Assembly (NCBI RefSeq): GCF_014897815.1
Contig: NZ_JABUZG010000053.1
Span: 1-64,000, forward strand
DNA: 64,000 nt
Source: Psychrobacter sp. PG1
GTDB taxonomy: Bacteria; Pseudomonadota; Gammaproteobacteria; Pseudomonadales; Moraxellaceae
Reading direction: 5' to 3'
The notes below the pieces were generated by a model, which saw only the letters and a list, made by a program, of their open reading frames with translations, was not told the origin of the DNA and did not search any database. The position numbers and the translations under genes were made by a program. Below, one piece after another: positions 28,106 through 36,377 of this stretch. How positions within the stretch are numbered: position 1 is the stretch's first letter; each line of letters starts with the position of its first letter.

Positions 28106-29179
28106 ATGCAGTTTATGAGTAATTTTCAGAATAAGATACATAACGATGACATCGGTCGTAAGTTTTCTAGCCTGCTAACTCCTAACGATTTAAAGTTACG
28201 CTATCCTTTAGCCAAGGACGATATAGGCAGAATTGCTAAACATAGAGAAGTTGTAACAAATATCATTCAAGGCACTGATTCGCGTTTGTTATTAATTTGC
28301 GGACCTTGCTCGATACATGACCCGGCGGCAGCCGTAGATTACGCCTATCGGCTAAAAGCATTAGCGCAAACAGTTAATTCAGATATCTATATTGTGATGC
28401 GCACCTATTTTGAAAAGCCACGTACCACTGTAGGGTGGAAGGGTTTTGTAAACGATCCAGACTGTGATGGCACCTGCAATATCGAAAAAGGGTTGTTAAA
28501 AGCACGGGAACTCTCTATTCTATTAACTAAAATAGGCTTACCCCTCGCTACCGAAGTCCTTGATCCTTATGTCTGCCACTACTTTGATGATGTTTTTAGT
28601 TGGGGTGCGATTGGTGCGCGCACCACCGAATCACAAATCCATCGTGAAGTAGCGTCTTCGCTGCAAGCTCCTATAGGTTTTAAGAATAGTACCAACGGGA
28701 ATGTTGTAGTTGCTGTTAATTCAATAAAAGCAGCCTCTAAGGGACATCATTATATAGGTATCAACCAACAAGGTGATATTTGCAAAATCAAAACGCAAGG
28801 AAATACTTGTGCTCATTTGATTCTACGAGGGGGTAAGGTGCCTAATTATAGTAGTAAACAGGTTAAAAACTATGCTAATAAAATGCGAGAGTCAGGTGTT
28901 TTACCTGCTATTATTATAGACTGTAGCCATAATAATTCGAATAAAGATTATAGAAAACAACGCTTAGTTGCGGATTCTGTGGTGAAGCAAATAGTGGCAG
29001 GTAACCACTCAATTGTTGGTATGATGCTTGAAAGCAATATTAATGCAGGGAAACAATCTGTAAGCTCTGAGATTAAGAGTATGCAATACGGTGTGTCGAT
29101 TACCGATGAGTGTTTAGATTGGCAAGCGACTGAAAAAATCGTACTCGATATTAATAAACAACTATCTAAAAGAAAGTAA
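28106..29179 (+). CDS. 3-deoxy-D-arabino-heptulosonate 7-phosphate synthase, class I
   Basis: A 357-residue class I-alpha DAHP synthase (AroF/G/H type), the entry enzyme of the shikimate pathway. Motifs include LLLICGPCSIHDP, VMRTYFEKPRTTVGWKG, NDPDCDGT, LPLATEVLDP, IGARTTESQIHRE, GFKNSTNGN, LRGGKVPNY, IIDCSHNNSNKD and MLESNINAGKQ. Siderophore loci sometimes carry a dedicated copy to raise chorismate supply for DHB. It follows the decarboxylase gene, so iron limitation would induce both. Whether it is feedback-insensitive cannot be decided by eye. It is convergent with the phosphopantetheinyl transferase gene. Confidence 0.94.
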   Translation: MQFMSNFQNKIHNDDIGRKFSSLLTPNDLKLRYPLAKDDIGRIAKHREVVTNIIQGTDSRLLLICGPCSIHDPAAAVDYAYRLKALAQTVNSDIYIVMRTYFEKPRTTVGWKGFVNDPDCDGTCNIEKGLLKARELSILLTKIGLPLATEVLDPYVCHYFDDVFSWGAIGARTTESQIHREVASSLQAPIGFKNSTNGNVVVAVNSIKAASKGHHYIGINQQGDICKIKTQGNTCAHLILRGGKVPNYSSKQVKNYANKMRESGVLPAIIIDCSHNNSNKDYRKQRLVADSVVKQIVAGNHSIVGMMLESNINAGKQSVSSEIKSMQYGVSITDECLDWQATEKIVLDINKQLSKRK

Positions 29180-29226
29180 GGTTATAGTTAAAGATAGCTC
29201 ATATACATTTTATGTACGCGCTTCTC

Positions 29227-29946
29227 TTATTTGATTATAAACGTAATAATATGGTTGCCATATACTTTATATCCCCCACTAAAATTGTTAGAAACAGCGA
29301 GTTGAATATCTTCAGATACTATTATCTCGAATGTTTGTTTTTTATAATCAACTTTTGTTAGCATCGCCGCTTCAAAACCTACATAGCATTTTATATGACT
29401 ATATATTGTCTTAAACAAAGCTTCTTTTGCAGAAAAGACCAGCGTACAGAAAAATTCATATGATATGTGATCTTTATGATAAAAAGAGCGGTCGTTGCCA
29501 CATAATATCGCAGTTGATAGGTTTTTCGCTGTCTTTAAGCTCATTATCTTCTCACAGTCCACACCAACTCCATAAATAAAAGACGATTTTTTAGCTATTG
29601 CCGCAGACATTTCATTAGTGTGTGTTATTGAAACGTTATAGTTTGAATAACATATCGGTTCTCTACGCGCACCATTAGTCACTGAGAGTATAGGTGACCC
29701 TTCTTTGAATAAAGCCATTGCTGCTACAATTCGACCTGCTAAAAACTCTGCCCGTCTCTTGTTTATCGACTGTTTGATATTATTTGGCTCGGAAAAAGGC
29801 AACTCGTTATATAAGGAGGGGTTAAAATGCGAAGAATTATAGACACATACCTGTATGACGCAAGAAAGTGTCGCGATGTCATGTTTCACTGAATAAATAA
29901 AAGATTGTTGAATAAAATCGGATAGCTTTAAAAAATCTGTACTCAT
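29227..29946 (-). CDS. entD: 4'-phosphopantetheinyl transferase, EntD type
   Basis: A 239-residue Sfp/EntD-type enzyme that activates ArCP and PCP domains with the phosphopantetheine arm of CoA. Seen are RRAEFLAGRIVA and VTNGARREP in the N-terminal half, NVSITHTNEM, the Mg-binding GVDCEKI and the signature FSAKEALFKT. This fits the EntD subgroup. The expected clients are Ser33 of the first NRPS, that protein's C-terminal PCP, and Ser544 of the C-PCP-C protein; the AngR-like protein has no usable serine. The gene is single and opposed to the decarboxylase-DAHP synthase pair. No Fur box is visible upstream. Confidence 0.92.
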   Translation of the reverse strand: MSTDFLKLSDFIQQSFIYSVKHDIATLSCVIQVCVYNSSHFNPSLYNELPFSEPNNIKQSINKRRAEFLAGRIVAAMALFKEGSPILSVTNGARREPICYSNYNVSITHTNEMSAAIAKKSSFIYGVGVDCEKIMSLKTAKNLSTAILCGNDRSFYHKDHISYEFFCTLVFSAKEALFKTIYSHIKCYVGFEAAMLTKVDYKKQTFEIIVSEDIQLAVSNNFSGGYKVYGNHIITFIIK

Positions 29947-30417
29947 AGTTAGTTTACCAAGTTTGGTTCTACAGTTTTTTCAGCATAGCTCAATTAAATT
30001 TGTGATCAAAAAGGTGTAAAAGCTCGCTTTCAATTGAGACCTGATTAACTAGTTACGGCAATCATCCTCATCATCTAAATGGATACTAATCCATTTAGAT
30101 GATAGCAAAAATAACTTTGATATTTATTAATTCTTTGCTTATGGTTATAAGTATTTGGATGGTAGTGGGGACAGGATGCTTATTTACTCTAAGTATCATC
30201 AGTTCGAAACACCTTTGGAGTGTTTTTATTTAGCAGAAAAGTTAAGGTTGTGGGCCATAACATTTTGTATTGAAACTAACAAAATGATTACGGATAAATT
30301 GATAGAACGCTTTTCATTTTTATCTTAAGCTCAGTTTGATTCTTAAGTTTCAAGCTACTGAATTTGTTAATAATAATAAGTTACAGGGATCAGTTACCAT
30401 AACCGACTTTTAACAAT
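29947..30417. other. Intergenic region with an isolated hairpin
   Basis: No gene is supported. The only structure is an inverted repeat at 30,070-30,103 with a 13-bp stem (ATCATCTAAATGG and inverse) and eight-base loop, without a T-run. The region marks the change from the siderophore locus to accessory DNA. Confidence 0.4.
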
Positions 30418-30650
30418 CTTGGTCACAAAATGGTCACCGTTTGGTCACTGAGCACTTGGTCACCGACTTTCAAAAGATAGAGCTCATACGCAAAAACTTA
30501 TCATTCATGCATTGTTAAAGAGTAGACCATTTAGTAAAGATAAATAGAGAAAGAGCATCCATCCCTTATAAGGAAAGGGCTTGAGAGGAAACTCAGACAC
30601 AAAAAAACCTCAAGTAAACTAATACTTGAGGCGAAACTTGCTTGAAATGT
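30418..30650. repeat. Flanking repeat of the accessory region, left copy
   Basis: This stretch resembles 40,862-41,093 in order and content: several TGGTCAC units, TTTCAAAAGATAGA, a variable middle, then AGACACAAAAAAACC with a hairpin and GAGGCGAAACTTGCTT. The copies are diverged but collinear. The right copy lies downstream of tRNA-Asp. Confidence 0.7.
30601..30631 (-). terminator. Rho-independent terminator, minus strand, in the left repeat copy
   Basis: The stem CCTCAAGTA/TACTTGAGG with a six-base loop is followed on the minus strand by seven T's. No minus-strand gene lies immediately to its right, so it appears orphaned. Confidence 0.7.
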
Positions 30651-30672
30651 TTTGTGACATTTAATATTAATA

Positions 30673-31359
30673 ATGGAGAAAACTATTAGAAATTTACTAA
30701 CAATAACTTTCATTGCTTTGGTTTCGTCAGGATGCTATCAGAGTATAGAGAAAAAGGGATCTACAATGACAAATGATCAAAAGATAATTAATGCAGTAGT
30801 CAGATCGAAGAATATTAATAAAAATATCACTAATGGAAATGGCAACATTAATGAAGCTCTTAAGTCATCTATGGAAATACTTTCTGGAAAGTCTACACTA
30901 TTAGATAATGTTGATGAATTTGGAGAATTCAAACCACATGTTCCTAAACAAGGGCCTATGAAAGATTACTTCTTTATAAATGATCCATTGCATATATCTA
31001 TTAGTTTAAACAACGAAATTACAAATATTGAAAGAATTAAAATAGCTACGACTACTCAGAAAGAGTTAAAAACAAAAAATTTAGATTTTGATGCTTTAAA
31101 CCTTAAAAACTATGATATAGCAAAAAATAAACGTTTAGAAAGCACCTCTACAAACAAATATACTTACCTATTAAATCGCTTATATAGTTCAAAAGACTAT
31201 CCAAACGTTATAGTCAGTATTTTAATTAAGACATCAGATGAAAAAGAGTACTTGAATTACAACACAGCTAGTGAATTACCTGAATATATACCACGCATTA
31301 GAATTTCTTTAAAGGATCAAAGATCATTACGACCATTTCAAACAATAGGTAATATATAG
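30673..31359 (+). CDS. Putative lipoprotein of unknown function, possible T6SS immunity protein
   Basis: A 228-residue protein with a lipoprotein signal (TITFIALVSSGC; lipobox Cys21) and then a hydrophilic, Lys/Asn-rich body I do not recognise. No ribosome site is evident, but the signal peptide supports the start. It directly precedes a VgrG 3' remnant and lies in an array of other lipoproteins between VgrG remnants, so a role as a periplasmic immunity protein against a lost effector is possible. Base composition is lower in GC than the flanking chromosome, suggesting acquisition. Function is unknown. Confidence 0.65.
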   Translation: MEKTIRNLLTITFIALVSSGCYQSIEKKGSTMTNDQKIINAVVRSKNINKNITNGNGNINEALKSSMEILSGKSTLLDNVDEFGEFKPHVPKQGPMKDYFFINDPLHISISLNNEITNIERIKIATTTQKELKTKNLDFDALNLKNYDIAKNKRLESTSTNKYTYLLNRLYSSKDYPNVIVSILIKTSDEKEYLNYNTASELPEYIPRIRISLKDQRSLRPFQTIGNI

Positions 31360-31371
31360 AACCATTTAAAA

Positions 31372-32511
31372 ACGGGCGAAGCATTAGTACTCTCAACCCA
31401 GCCGCAAACCCACGCACAAGCCCAAGAGCACGACTACCAGCAGCATACGCCAACGCTGACCCAAACCGCACTCGGTGGTCAGCACCTAGCGGAGCGACTC
31501 ACGCAACTGGCAACGGGATTGGGTCGCAATAGCAAAGATCATAAAGCGATTAAGACTCAGCTTGAGAGTATCGTCAAAGAGCAAGATGCTAACCAGCTTA
31601 ATAAGACCCATCAAACAACACCATTCACGCTGATTGATAGTGCAGCGGATACAAGTTACGTCAGTGACGACACGATTATCCAACGCACTATGGGTGAGCT
31701 GCTAACCACCACTCAGCAAGACTTAAATATTAGTAGTGGCGATAGTCATAACCAAATCAGTAGCGAATCACTCAATATCATAGCCGATGGTCAATTTAGC
31801 ATGACCAATGCCAAAGAGAATATTACCCTCTCCGCCCATACGGGTAAGCTTGAAGCCACGGCTAAGCAAGATGTGAATATTGCCTCCTCGACTAAAGAGG
31901 TTGAGATAGTAGCGACGAATAAAATTACGCTGACGGCTGGTGGTGCGAGTATCACTTTAGATGGTGGTGATATTACGATTACGGCAAAGCAGTTTACGGA
32001 GAAGGCTGGTAAGCATAGTAGGGCTGGAGGCGGTGTAGATGGGTTGGGATTGGCAGGGTTGCCTAGCATAATTCCTGAGAAAAAGACGCTGATGGATGGA
32101 GTTTATAATTTGGCATACCAGTTTATTTTTGCAAGAAATATGCCTTATGCTAATGTAGCTTATACAGCTAAAAACATTACAACGGGTGAAACAACTCAAG
32201 GTATTACAGATAAAAATGGCTGGACTGAACAATTCTATACAGATACCGAAAATGAAATTGAAGTCCATTTAGGTTTACCGTGGCAGAACTCAACAGATGA
32301 TAAACCTTATAATCTAACTTATCAGTTTGTATTTGCTAACAACCTACCTTATGCAAATGTTAAATATATAGGTAAAAATATAAGAACTGGAGAAGTCTAT
32401 CGCGGCACTACTGACGAAAACGGATGGACTGAAGAATTCCATTCAGAAAGTGAAGACGAAATTGAATTAAGCTTAAATCTACCATGGCAAAATAATAAGG
32501 ACTCTTTATGA
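31372..32511 (+). pseudogene. VgrG 3' remnant with two C-terminal repeat domains
   Basis: The reading frame runs without a start codon from 31,372 (GEALVLSTQPQTHAQAQEHD) into the open frame from ATG 31,519. The sequence is the C-terminal DUF2345 region of a T6SS spike VgrG (QTALGGQHLAERLTQLATGL, LNIIADGQFSMTNAKENITL, NKITLTAGGASITLDGG). The gp27/gp5 N-terminal part is missing. After it come two near-identical modules of about 60 residues (YNLAYQFIFARNMPYANVAY and YNLTYQFVFANNLPYANVKY, each ending in LPWQN), a kind of adaptor often found between VgrG and its toxin. The next gene overlaps the stop by 4 bp. Without the VgrG core it should not act as a spike. Confidence 0.8.
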
Positions 32512-32924
32512 GTGATCCAGTAACTCATGCTAAAAGATATACTAGTAACAGAACTAAAGCTAAACCTACAAATAAGGTGGTACAGAAGGTCTCATATATC
32601 TCTCAAGAGCAAGTTAGCAATATTGAAGATAGAGCGACAGATATGATAGTAACAGCGCTATTGAGAGAGTACTCTAATGCTCCTGGTGGACTTTTAGGAG
32701 CATTACAAGCTTTGTTAGTAGGTGGACAAGCAACTCTTAATCATGTAAAGAGTATTTTCCAAAAAGATTACAACTGGTACAAAGCTACTGGGGAAAGGCT
32801 AGAATATCAGGAACTTAGTTCTATGCCTGGAATAAGAAGATGCTTAGATTATATGAACTGGGATAACTACGAGACGTTCGACGAAGCTTGGAAAGATGTG
32901 GGAAACCAATGCTATAACAAATAA
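32508..32924 (+). CDS. Unknown protein, candidate T6SS effector fragment
   Basis: A 138-residue protein starting in an ATGA overlap with the VgrG remnant. It has no signal peptide. The N-terminus is basic and disordered-looking; the middle has a hydrophobic helix-like stretch (GGLLGALQALLVGGQATLNH); the C-terminus is acidic and aromatic (CLDYMNWDNYETFDEAW). I recognise no toxin fold. Its position, tied translationally to a VgrG C-terminus and followed 24 bp later by a lipoprotein gene, is that of an effector followed by its immunity gene. It could instead be an adaptor or a truncated toxin. Confidence 0.6.
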   Translation: MSDPVTHAKRYTSNRTKAKPTNKVVQKVSYISQEQVSNIEDRATDMIVTALLREYSNAPGGLLGALQALLVGGQATLNHVKSIFQKDYNWYKATGERLEYQELSSMPGIRRCLDYMNWDNYETFDEAWKDVGNQCYNK

Positions 32925-32948
32925 TCAACTTATAAGAGTAATATAACA

Positions 32949-33695
32949 ATGAATATTATTATTAAGTCTTTACTATTTATTAGCATAATATGTTTATCAT
33001 CTTGTACTAATAACTCAAATTTAGCTGAACCTAAAAAAGTTTCATTAATAGACTATATCGACAAATCTGATTTAGAGAAATATGGTTTTTCAGCTAATGA
33101 TATTGAGAACTTCGATACTAAAATCAAGGATAATGGTGTATTTGCAAACGACTATAAGAGCTATGAGGTTAATGGATTTACAATCTTATCAAGTACTGAA
33201 AATACTGAACATATATTCATACTAAAAAATAATAAGTTTATTGCTACTTTTGATGACCAATCAAGAAGCTTATACTCTACACAAACTAATATTCCTACAC
33301 GATTAGATGCTATTGTTACTTATATACCTGAAATTCCTTCTTTGAGCTATAGCACTAATAAACTAAACCATTACGACCTTAATCTGGATGGTATTGATAT
33401 TATTAGTGAGATCATACCGAGTGATGATAAAGGATTAGATTATTTCTCTGCAGAGCTTTTAGGTGCACCAAATCTTAATATCGTTGAAGCAAGTATAAAT
33501 GGTAAAGAGTGCAAAGCCTTAGCAGGCTCTTTTGCCTGTTGTCTTTCATCTCAGGAAAGTTATGATGCATATAAATTCAGCTATCAAGATGGTTGGATTA
33601 GTCTTCCCACTAATAAAAAATTAAATACAATGTGCAATGCTGAGGATTTCGAAACTTCTAAACATGAACTTAAAAACAAGCTTTTCTTAAAATGA
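32949..33695 (+). CDS. Putative lipoprotein, candidate immunity protein to the upstream effector
   Basis: A 248-residue protein with a clear lipoprotein signal (KSLLFISIICLSSC; Cys19). The mature part shows no family I know. The C-terminal half contains a Cys cluster (GKECKALAGSFACCLSSQ). It follows the candidate effector by 24 bp. A periplasm-facing immunity lipoprotein would imply that the cognate toxin acts in the periplasm or membrane; this is inference from position only. Confidence 0.65.
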   Translation: MNIIIKSLLFISIICLSSCTNNSNLAEPKKVSLIDYIDKSDLEKYGFSANDIENFDTKIKDNGVFANDYKSYEVNGFTILSSTENTEHIFILKNNKFIATFDDQSRSLYSTQTNIPTRLDAIVTYIPEIPSLSYSTNKLNHYDLNLDGIDIISEIIPSDDKGLDYFSAELLGAPNLNIVEASINGKECKALAGSFACCLSSQESYDAYKFSYQDGWISLPTNKKLNTMCNAEDFETSKHELKNKLFLK

Positions 33696-33753
33696 CAAGT
33701 ACGAAATTTACCAATTCTTATTAATGATCTAAAAGTTCTTGCTCACTAGTAAT

Positions 33754-33831
33754 AGTCACATCAACATCAAATATGCCAACACCCTCGTCCTCTCCACCCA
33801 GCCGCAAACCCACCTCCAAGCACAACTCTAA
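33754..33831 (+). pseudogene. VgrG remnant, second copy
   Basis: A short frame reading INIKYANTLVLSTQPQTHLQ and ending at TAA 33,829-33,831. It repeats the LVLSTQPQTH segment at the start of the larger VgrG remnant; 18 bases (ACCCAGCCGCAAACCCAC) are identical. Confidence 0.75.
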
Positions 33832-33868
33832 ATCTAACCCTTAGAATAAGGCAAATTATATCAAACTA

Positions 33869-33910
33869 ACTACGCCAGTCATGTGGCAGTTTGAAGGTGA
33901 ACAAGGGTAA
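33869..33910 (+). pseudogene. 3' end of a lost lipoprotein gene
   Basis: The frame TTPVMWQFEGEQG followed by TAA closely resembles the last residues (EVIWQFEGKKG) of the intact lipoprotein just downstream. It looks like the tail of an older homologous gene left by recombination. Confidence 0.65.
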
Positions 33911-33944
33911 GGCTATAAAATCCCATTATTCAAGCAACTAAGGC

Positions 33945-35147
33945 ATGTTTGGTATTATGTTTAAACAAATTTTCATTACTCTGATTTGCTTTAGCTTCCT
34001 TTTTTTAGCTACTGCCTGCCAAGCAGAAAAAGAGGTTATTATGCCTGATAAACCTTTAGAAATTGCCTTAAACATGACTGCTAAAGATTTATACGATGCC
34101 AACCCTGAGTATAAAGCTTTCCAAGAAGCAGATGCTCAGCCTATGGGAGTTACCTTTCAGGGTTATGACTTTCCAACAAACAACATGGGGAAAGTAATTT
34201 TCCATTATTCTGACGGTAGTTTCAATATTGACCAAGTTGTCACTGTTTTAGCGATGGATAAGGTAACTAGCGAGCAGAGAGGGTTGAATAAAATTACAGT
34301 TGATTTTTTCTTCGATAAGACAGACAACGGTATATCAGACGCAGATGCTTATCAAAAAATGATGTTTTTCTTTAAAGAACTACAAGATAAAGGTTGGACG
34401 TATGCGCATTCAAATAGCGCTCCTAGGTTGACTGCCAAAGACAGTTTTACATTTGCAACGACAGATGAAGGTTCAGAACTATATCTTGATTACAGTTACC
34501 CACTTACTTTTAAAGAGTGGATGCAACTTAATGATCTACAGCTATGGCGATTAATATATGGCACAGAAATCTATATGGACATTAGAATAAATAGGCAAAG
34601 TGACCCTGAAACAGGCAACCGTCATTACCTGATTAGCTTAGATATTTTCGATGAGTTAGAGTTAATAAGACAAATCATTCCTAATAACTATGATGAATCT
34701 TTGACCAAAGAATATAGTAAGCTTTATGGCGGATTACCTGAAGCTAGACTTTTTTTCGAGACTAAAGCCATTAAAATGGGATTAAAGATTCAGCAAAATC
34801 AACCTGATTATACGCTACCACTCGTACTTAAAGAGACAGGTATTGACACCAGCAAGTTTGTCTCTATCGACCCCTATAAAATCACTTACAAAGAGTTTAT
34901 GAAGCGTTCTGAGTCAGGCGAAGACATGACGCCCTATTACGAGAACCAGCCTACCGCTAAACCTGAAATCACCAGTCAAGCTCGAGGCCATTGCCTAGCC
35001 GAACAACCCTGCCCTAAATCAGGCTACTGGTTCACTTTAGCCAAAGCAGACAGTCGTGCCTACTTTAAGCAAGACGACACCATGCCAGACTATCCAAACA
35101 ACAACTGGGGTGAAGTGATTTGGCAGTTTGAGGGTAAGAAAGGTTAG
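33945..35147 (+). CDS. Putative lipoprotein, probable T6SS immunity protein
   Basis: A 400-residue lipoprotein (signal FKQIFITLICFSFLFLATAC). The mature protein has a long mixed alpha/beta body and a C-terminal module with GHCLAEQPCPKSGYWFTLAK and EVIWQFEGKKG, a Cys-x5-Cys...Gly-Tyr-Trp pattern that I associate with proteins encoded next to T6SS effectors; I cannot name the family with certainty. An internal ATG at 33,957 could be the true start. Remnants of VgrG lie on both sides, and a remnant of a paralogue's tail lies just upstream. A clear terminator follows, so it is an independent unit. Likely an orphan immunity gene. Confidence 0.65.
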   Translation: MFGIMFKQIFITLICFSFLFLATACQAEKEVIMPDKPLEIALNMTAKDLYDANPEYKAFQEADAQPMGVTFQGYDFPTNNMGKVIFHYSDGSFNIDQVVTVLAMDKVTSEQRGLNKITVDFFFDKTDNGISDADAYQKMMFFFKELQDKGWTYAHSNSAPRLTAKDSFTFATTDEGSELYLDYSYPLTFKEWMQLNDLQLWRLIYGTEIYMDIRINRQSDPETGNRHYLISLDIFDELELIRQIIPNNYDESLTKEYSKLYGGLPEARLFFETKAIKMGLKIQQNQPDYTLPLVLKETGIDTSKFVSIDPYKITYKEFMKRSESGEDMTPYYENQPTAKPEITSQARGHCLAEQPCPKSGYWFTLAKADSRAYFKQDDTMPDYPNNNWGEVIWQFEGKKG

Positions 35148-35165
35148 TTTGTTATTATTTTACTT

Positions 35166-35188
35166 AAACCACCTTTGTGTGGTTTTTT
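35166..35188 (+). terminator. Rho-independent terminator
   Basis: AAACCAC/GTGGTTT stem with a six-base loop followed by T's, 19 bp after the lipoprotein stop codon. Confidence 0.8.
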
Positions 35189-35194
35189 ATATTT

Positions 35195-35341
35195 ATGACT
35201 CTCAACTCAAGCTCGAGCTCCAATAACAAACAGGACAACTACCAGTATCATCCTGCTACTTTGATGCAACTAGGGCTTGATAGAGAATTAAACGACCACA
35301 GGGCAATTAATAAGGCATTATTAAACAGTAATAATAAATAG
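35195..35341 (+). pseudogene. VgrG remnant, third copy
   Basis: A 48-codon frame reading DNYQYHPATLMQLGLDRELN and then DHRAINKALL. It aligns with DYQQHTPTLTQTALGGQHLA and DHKAIKTQLE of the larger VgrG remnant, in the same order but with internal loss. It precedes the Tdi1-like gene. Confidence 0.6.
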
Positions 35342-35414
35342 CAAGCCAACACCTACCAACAAATATCATTGACACTGATTAATATGTACAAATAAACATC
35401 TAAAGGATAGAAAA

Positions 35415-36128
35415 ATGAGTCACTTTATTATTGATGAAGGATTTGATTACTTTTTAGAAAAGTTTGGTCAACCTGACTGGCAACAGCCTGTTGAACAAGC
35501 TACCTTGGAATATTATCGTGGCAAGTTGCCTGACAAACTTCTTTTCTATTGGGAGAAAATGGGCTTCTGCCGCTTTAAACAAGGTCTATTTTGGATGGTC
35601 AATCCTGCTGACTATGAAGATGAGCTCGTGCTTTGGCTAGGTGAAGACATTTTAAAACAAGACAATTATTATGTGATTGCTCGTAGTGGCTTTGGCAAGT
35701 TATACGTTTGGGGTGAAAAAATGGGTCATGCCTATACAATTACTCCAACTCTTGGTTGGGTTTATCAAGAAAAAGGGGAAGCGAAAGATATTGCAAAAGG
35801 CCTAGCAGATAGAAAAATTGAATTATTTTTTGCTTTTAAAGAGACAAAATATGTTGATATGGTTGATAACAATAGCAAACCCTTATTCAATCGCTGCGTG
35901 AAAAAATTTGGAGCACTTGAATACGATGAAATGTTTGGCTTCGTTCCTGCCCTTGCCATAAGTGACAACGCGTCTATCAAAAATGTCGATAAAATGAATA
36001 TCTTTGTGCATCTTAGTCTCTTACCTGACTTGATTGAAATCCAATACATCGACTTTAAGAAATTAGGACAAATGGCATTCGGTGTTGAAGATTCATCAAA
36101 TCTACCTGATTTAGATGACTTAGTATAA
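35415..36128 (+). CDS. GAD-like/DUF1851 protein, Tdi1-like T6SS immunity protein
   Basis: A 237-residue cytoplasmic protein without signal sequence. The N-terminal half looks like the GAD-like domain (YYRGKLPDKLLFYWEKMGFC, GLFWMVNPADYEDEL, YYVIARSGFGKLYVWGEKMG) and the C-terminal part like DUF1851 (PLFNRCVKKFGALEYDEMFG, FVPALAI). This two-domain build is that of Tdi1, the immunity protein to Agrobacterium DNase effector Tde1. A cytoplasmic location fits protection against a nuclease. No effector gene is adjacent, only a VgrG remnant, so it is probably an orphan. AAAGGATAG precedes the ATG; a UUCG-loop terminator follows. Confidence 0.75.
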   Translation: MSHFIIDEGFDYFLEKFGQPDWQQPVEQATLEYYRGKLPDKLLFYWEKMGFCRFKQGLFWMVNPADYEDELVLWLGEDILKQDNYYVIARSGFGKLYVWGEKMGHAYTITPTLGWVYQEKGEAKDIAKGLADRKIELFFAFKETKYVDMVDNNSKPLFNRCVKKFGALEYDEMFGFVPALAISDNASIKNVDKMNIFVHLSLLPDLIEIQYIDFKKLGQMAFGVEDSSNLPDLDDLV

Positions 36129-36136
36129 TTAATTAT

Positions 36137-36160
36137 TTAAGCCACCTTCGGGTGGTTTAA
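36137..36160 (+). terminator. Rho-independent terminator with TTCG loop
   Basis: The stem AAGCCACC/GGTGGTTT closed by TTCG lies 9 bp after the Tdi1-like gene. Confidence 0.75.
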
Positions 36161-36186
36161 ACACAGATACACTATCCTAGCAAATC

Positions 36187-36299
36187 TTATTCATATCAAT
36201 GGCGTACCTAGGAGACTCAACCTTTTAAGGCTTATGGTAGACAAAGGTGGCGACGTGAATATTGATGCAGGCACTAGCGAAATTTTAGAAAAAATATAG
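36187..36299 (+). pseudogene. Ankyrin-repeat remnant
   Basis: One frame reads ILFISMAYLGDSTF then stops; a shifted frame continues NLLRLMVDKGGDVNIDAG to a TAG at 36,297-36,299. Together they resemble one ankyrin repeat (AAYLG...LLRLLVDKGADVN), so this is the frameshifted tail of a lost gene. Confidence 0.55.
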
Positions 36300-36377
36300 A
36301 GCAGAAGAAGCAGTACCTTAATAAATATAAGACACTGCTTTTTATCTAAAATACCTCCATTCTTAAGCACTCGTTAT

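Noticed and set aside
30070..30103. Hairpin as a terminator of the phosphopantetheinyl transferase region
   Set aside because: The gene is transcribed away from it and no T-run follows; its role is unclear.
30673..36299. Functional type VI secretion cluster
   Set aside because: No tss structural genes, Hcp, PAAR or full-length VgrG are present; only VgrG ends and putative immunity genes.
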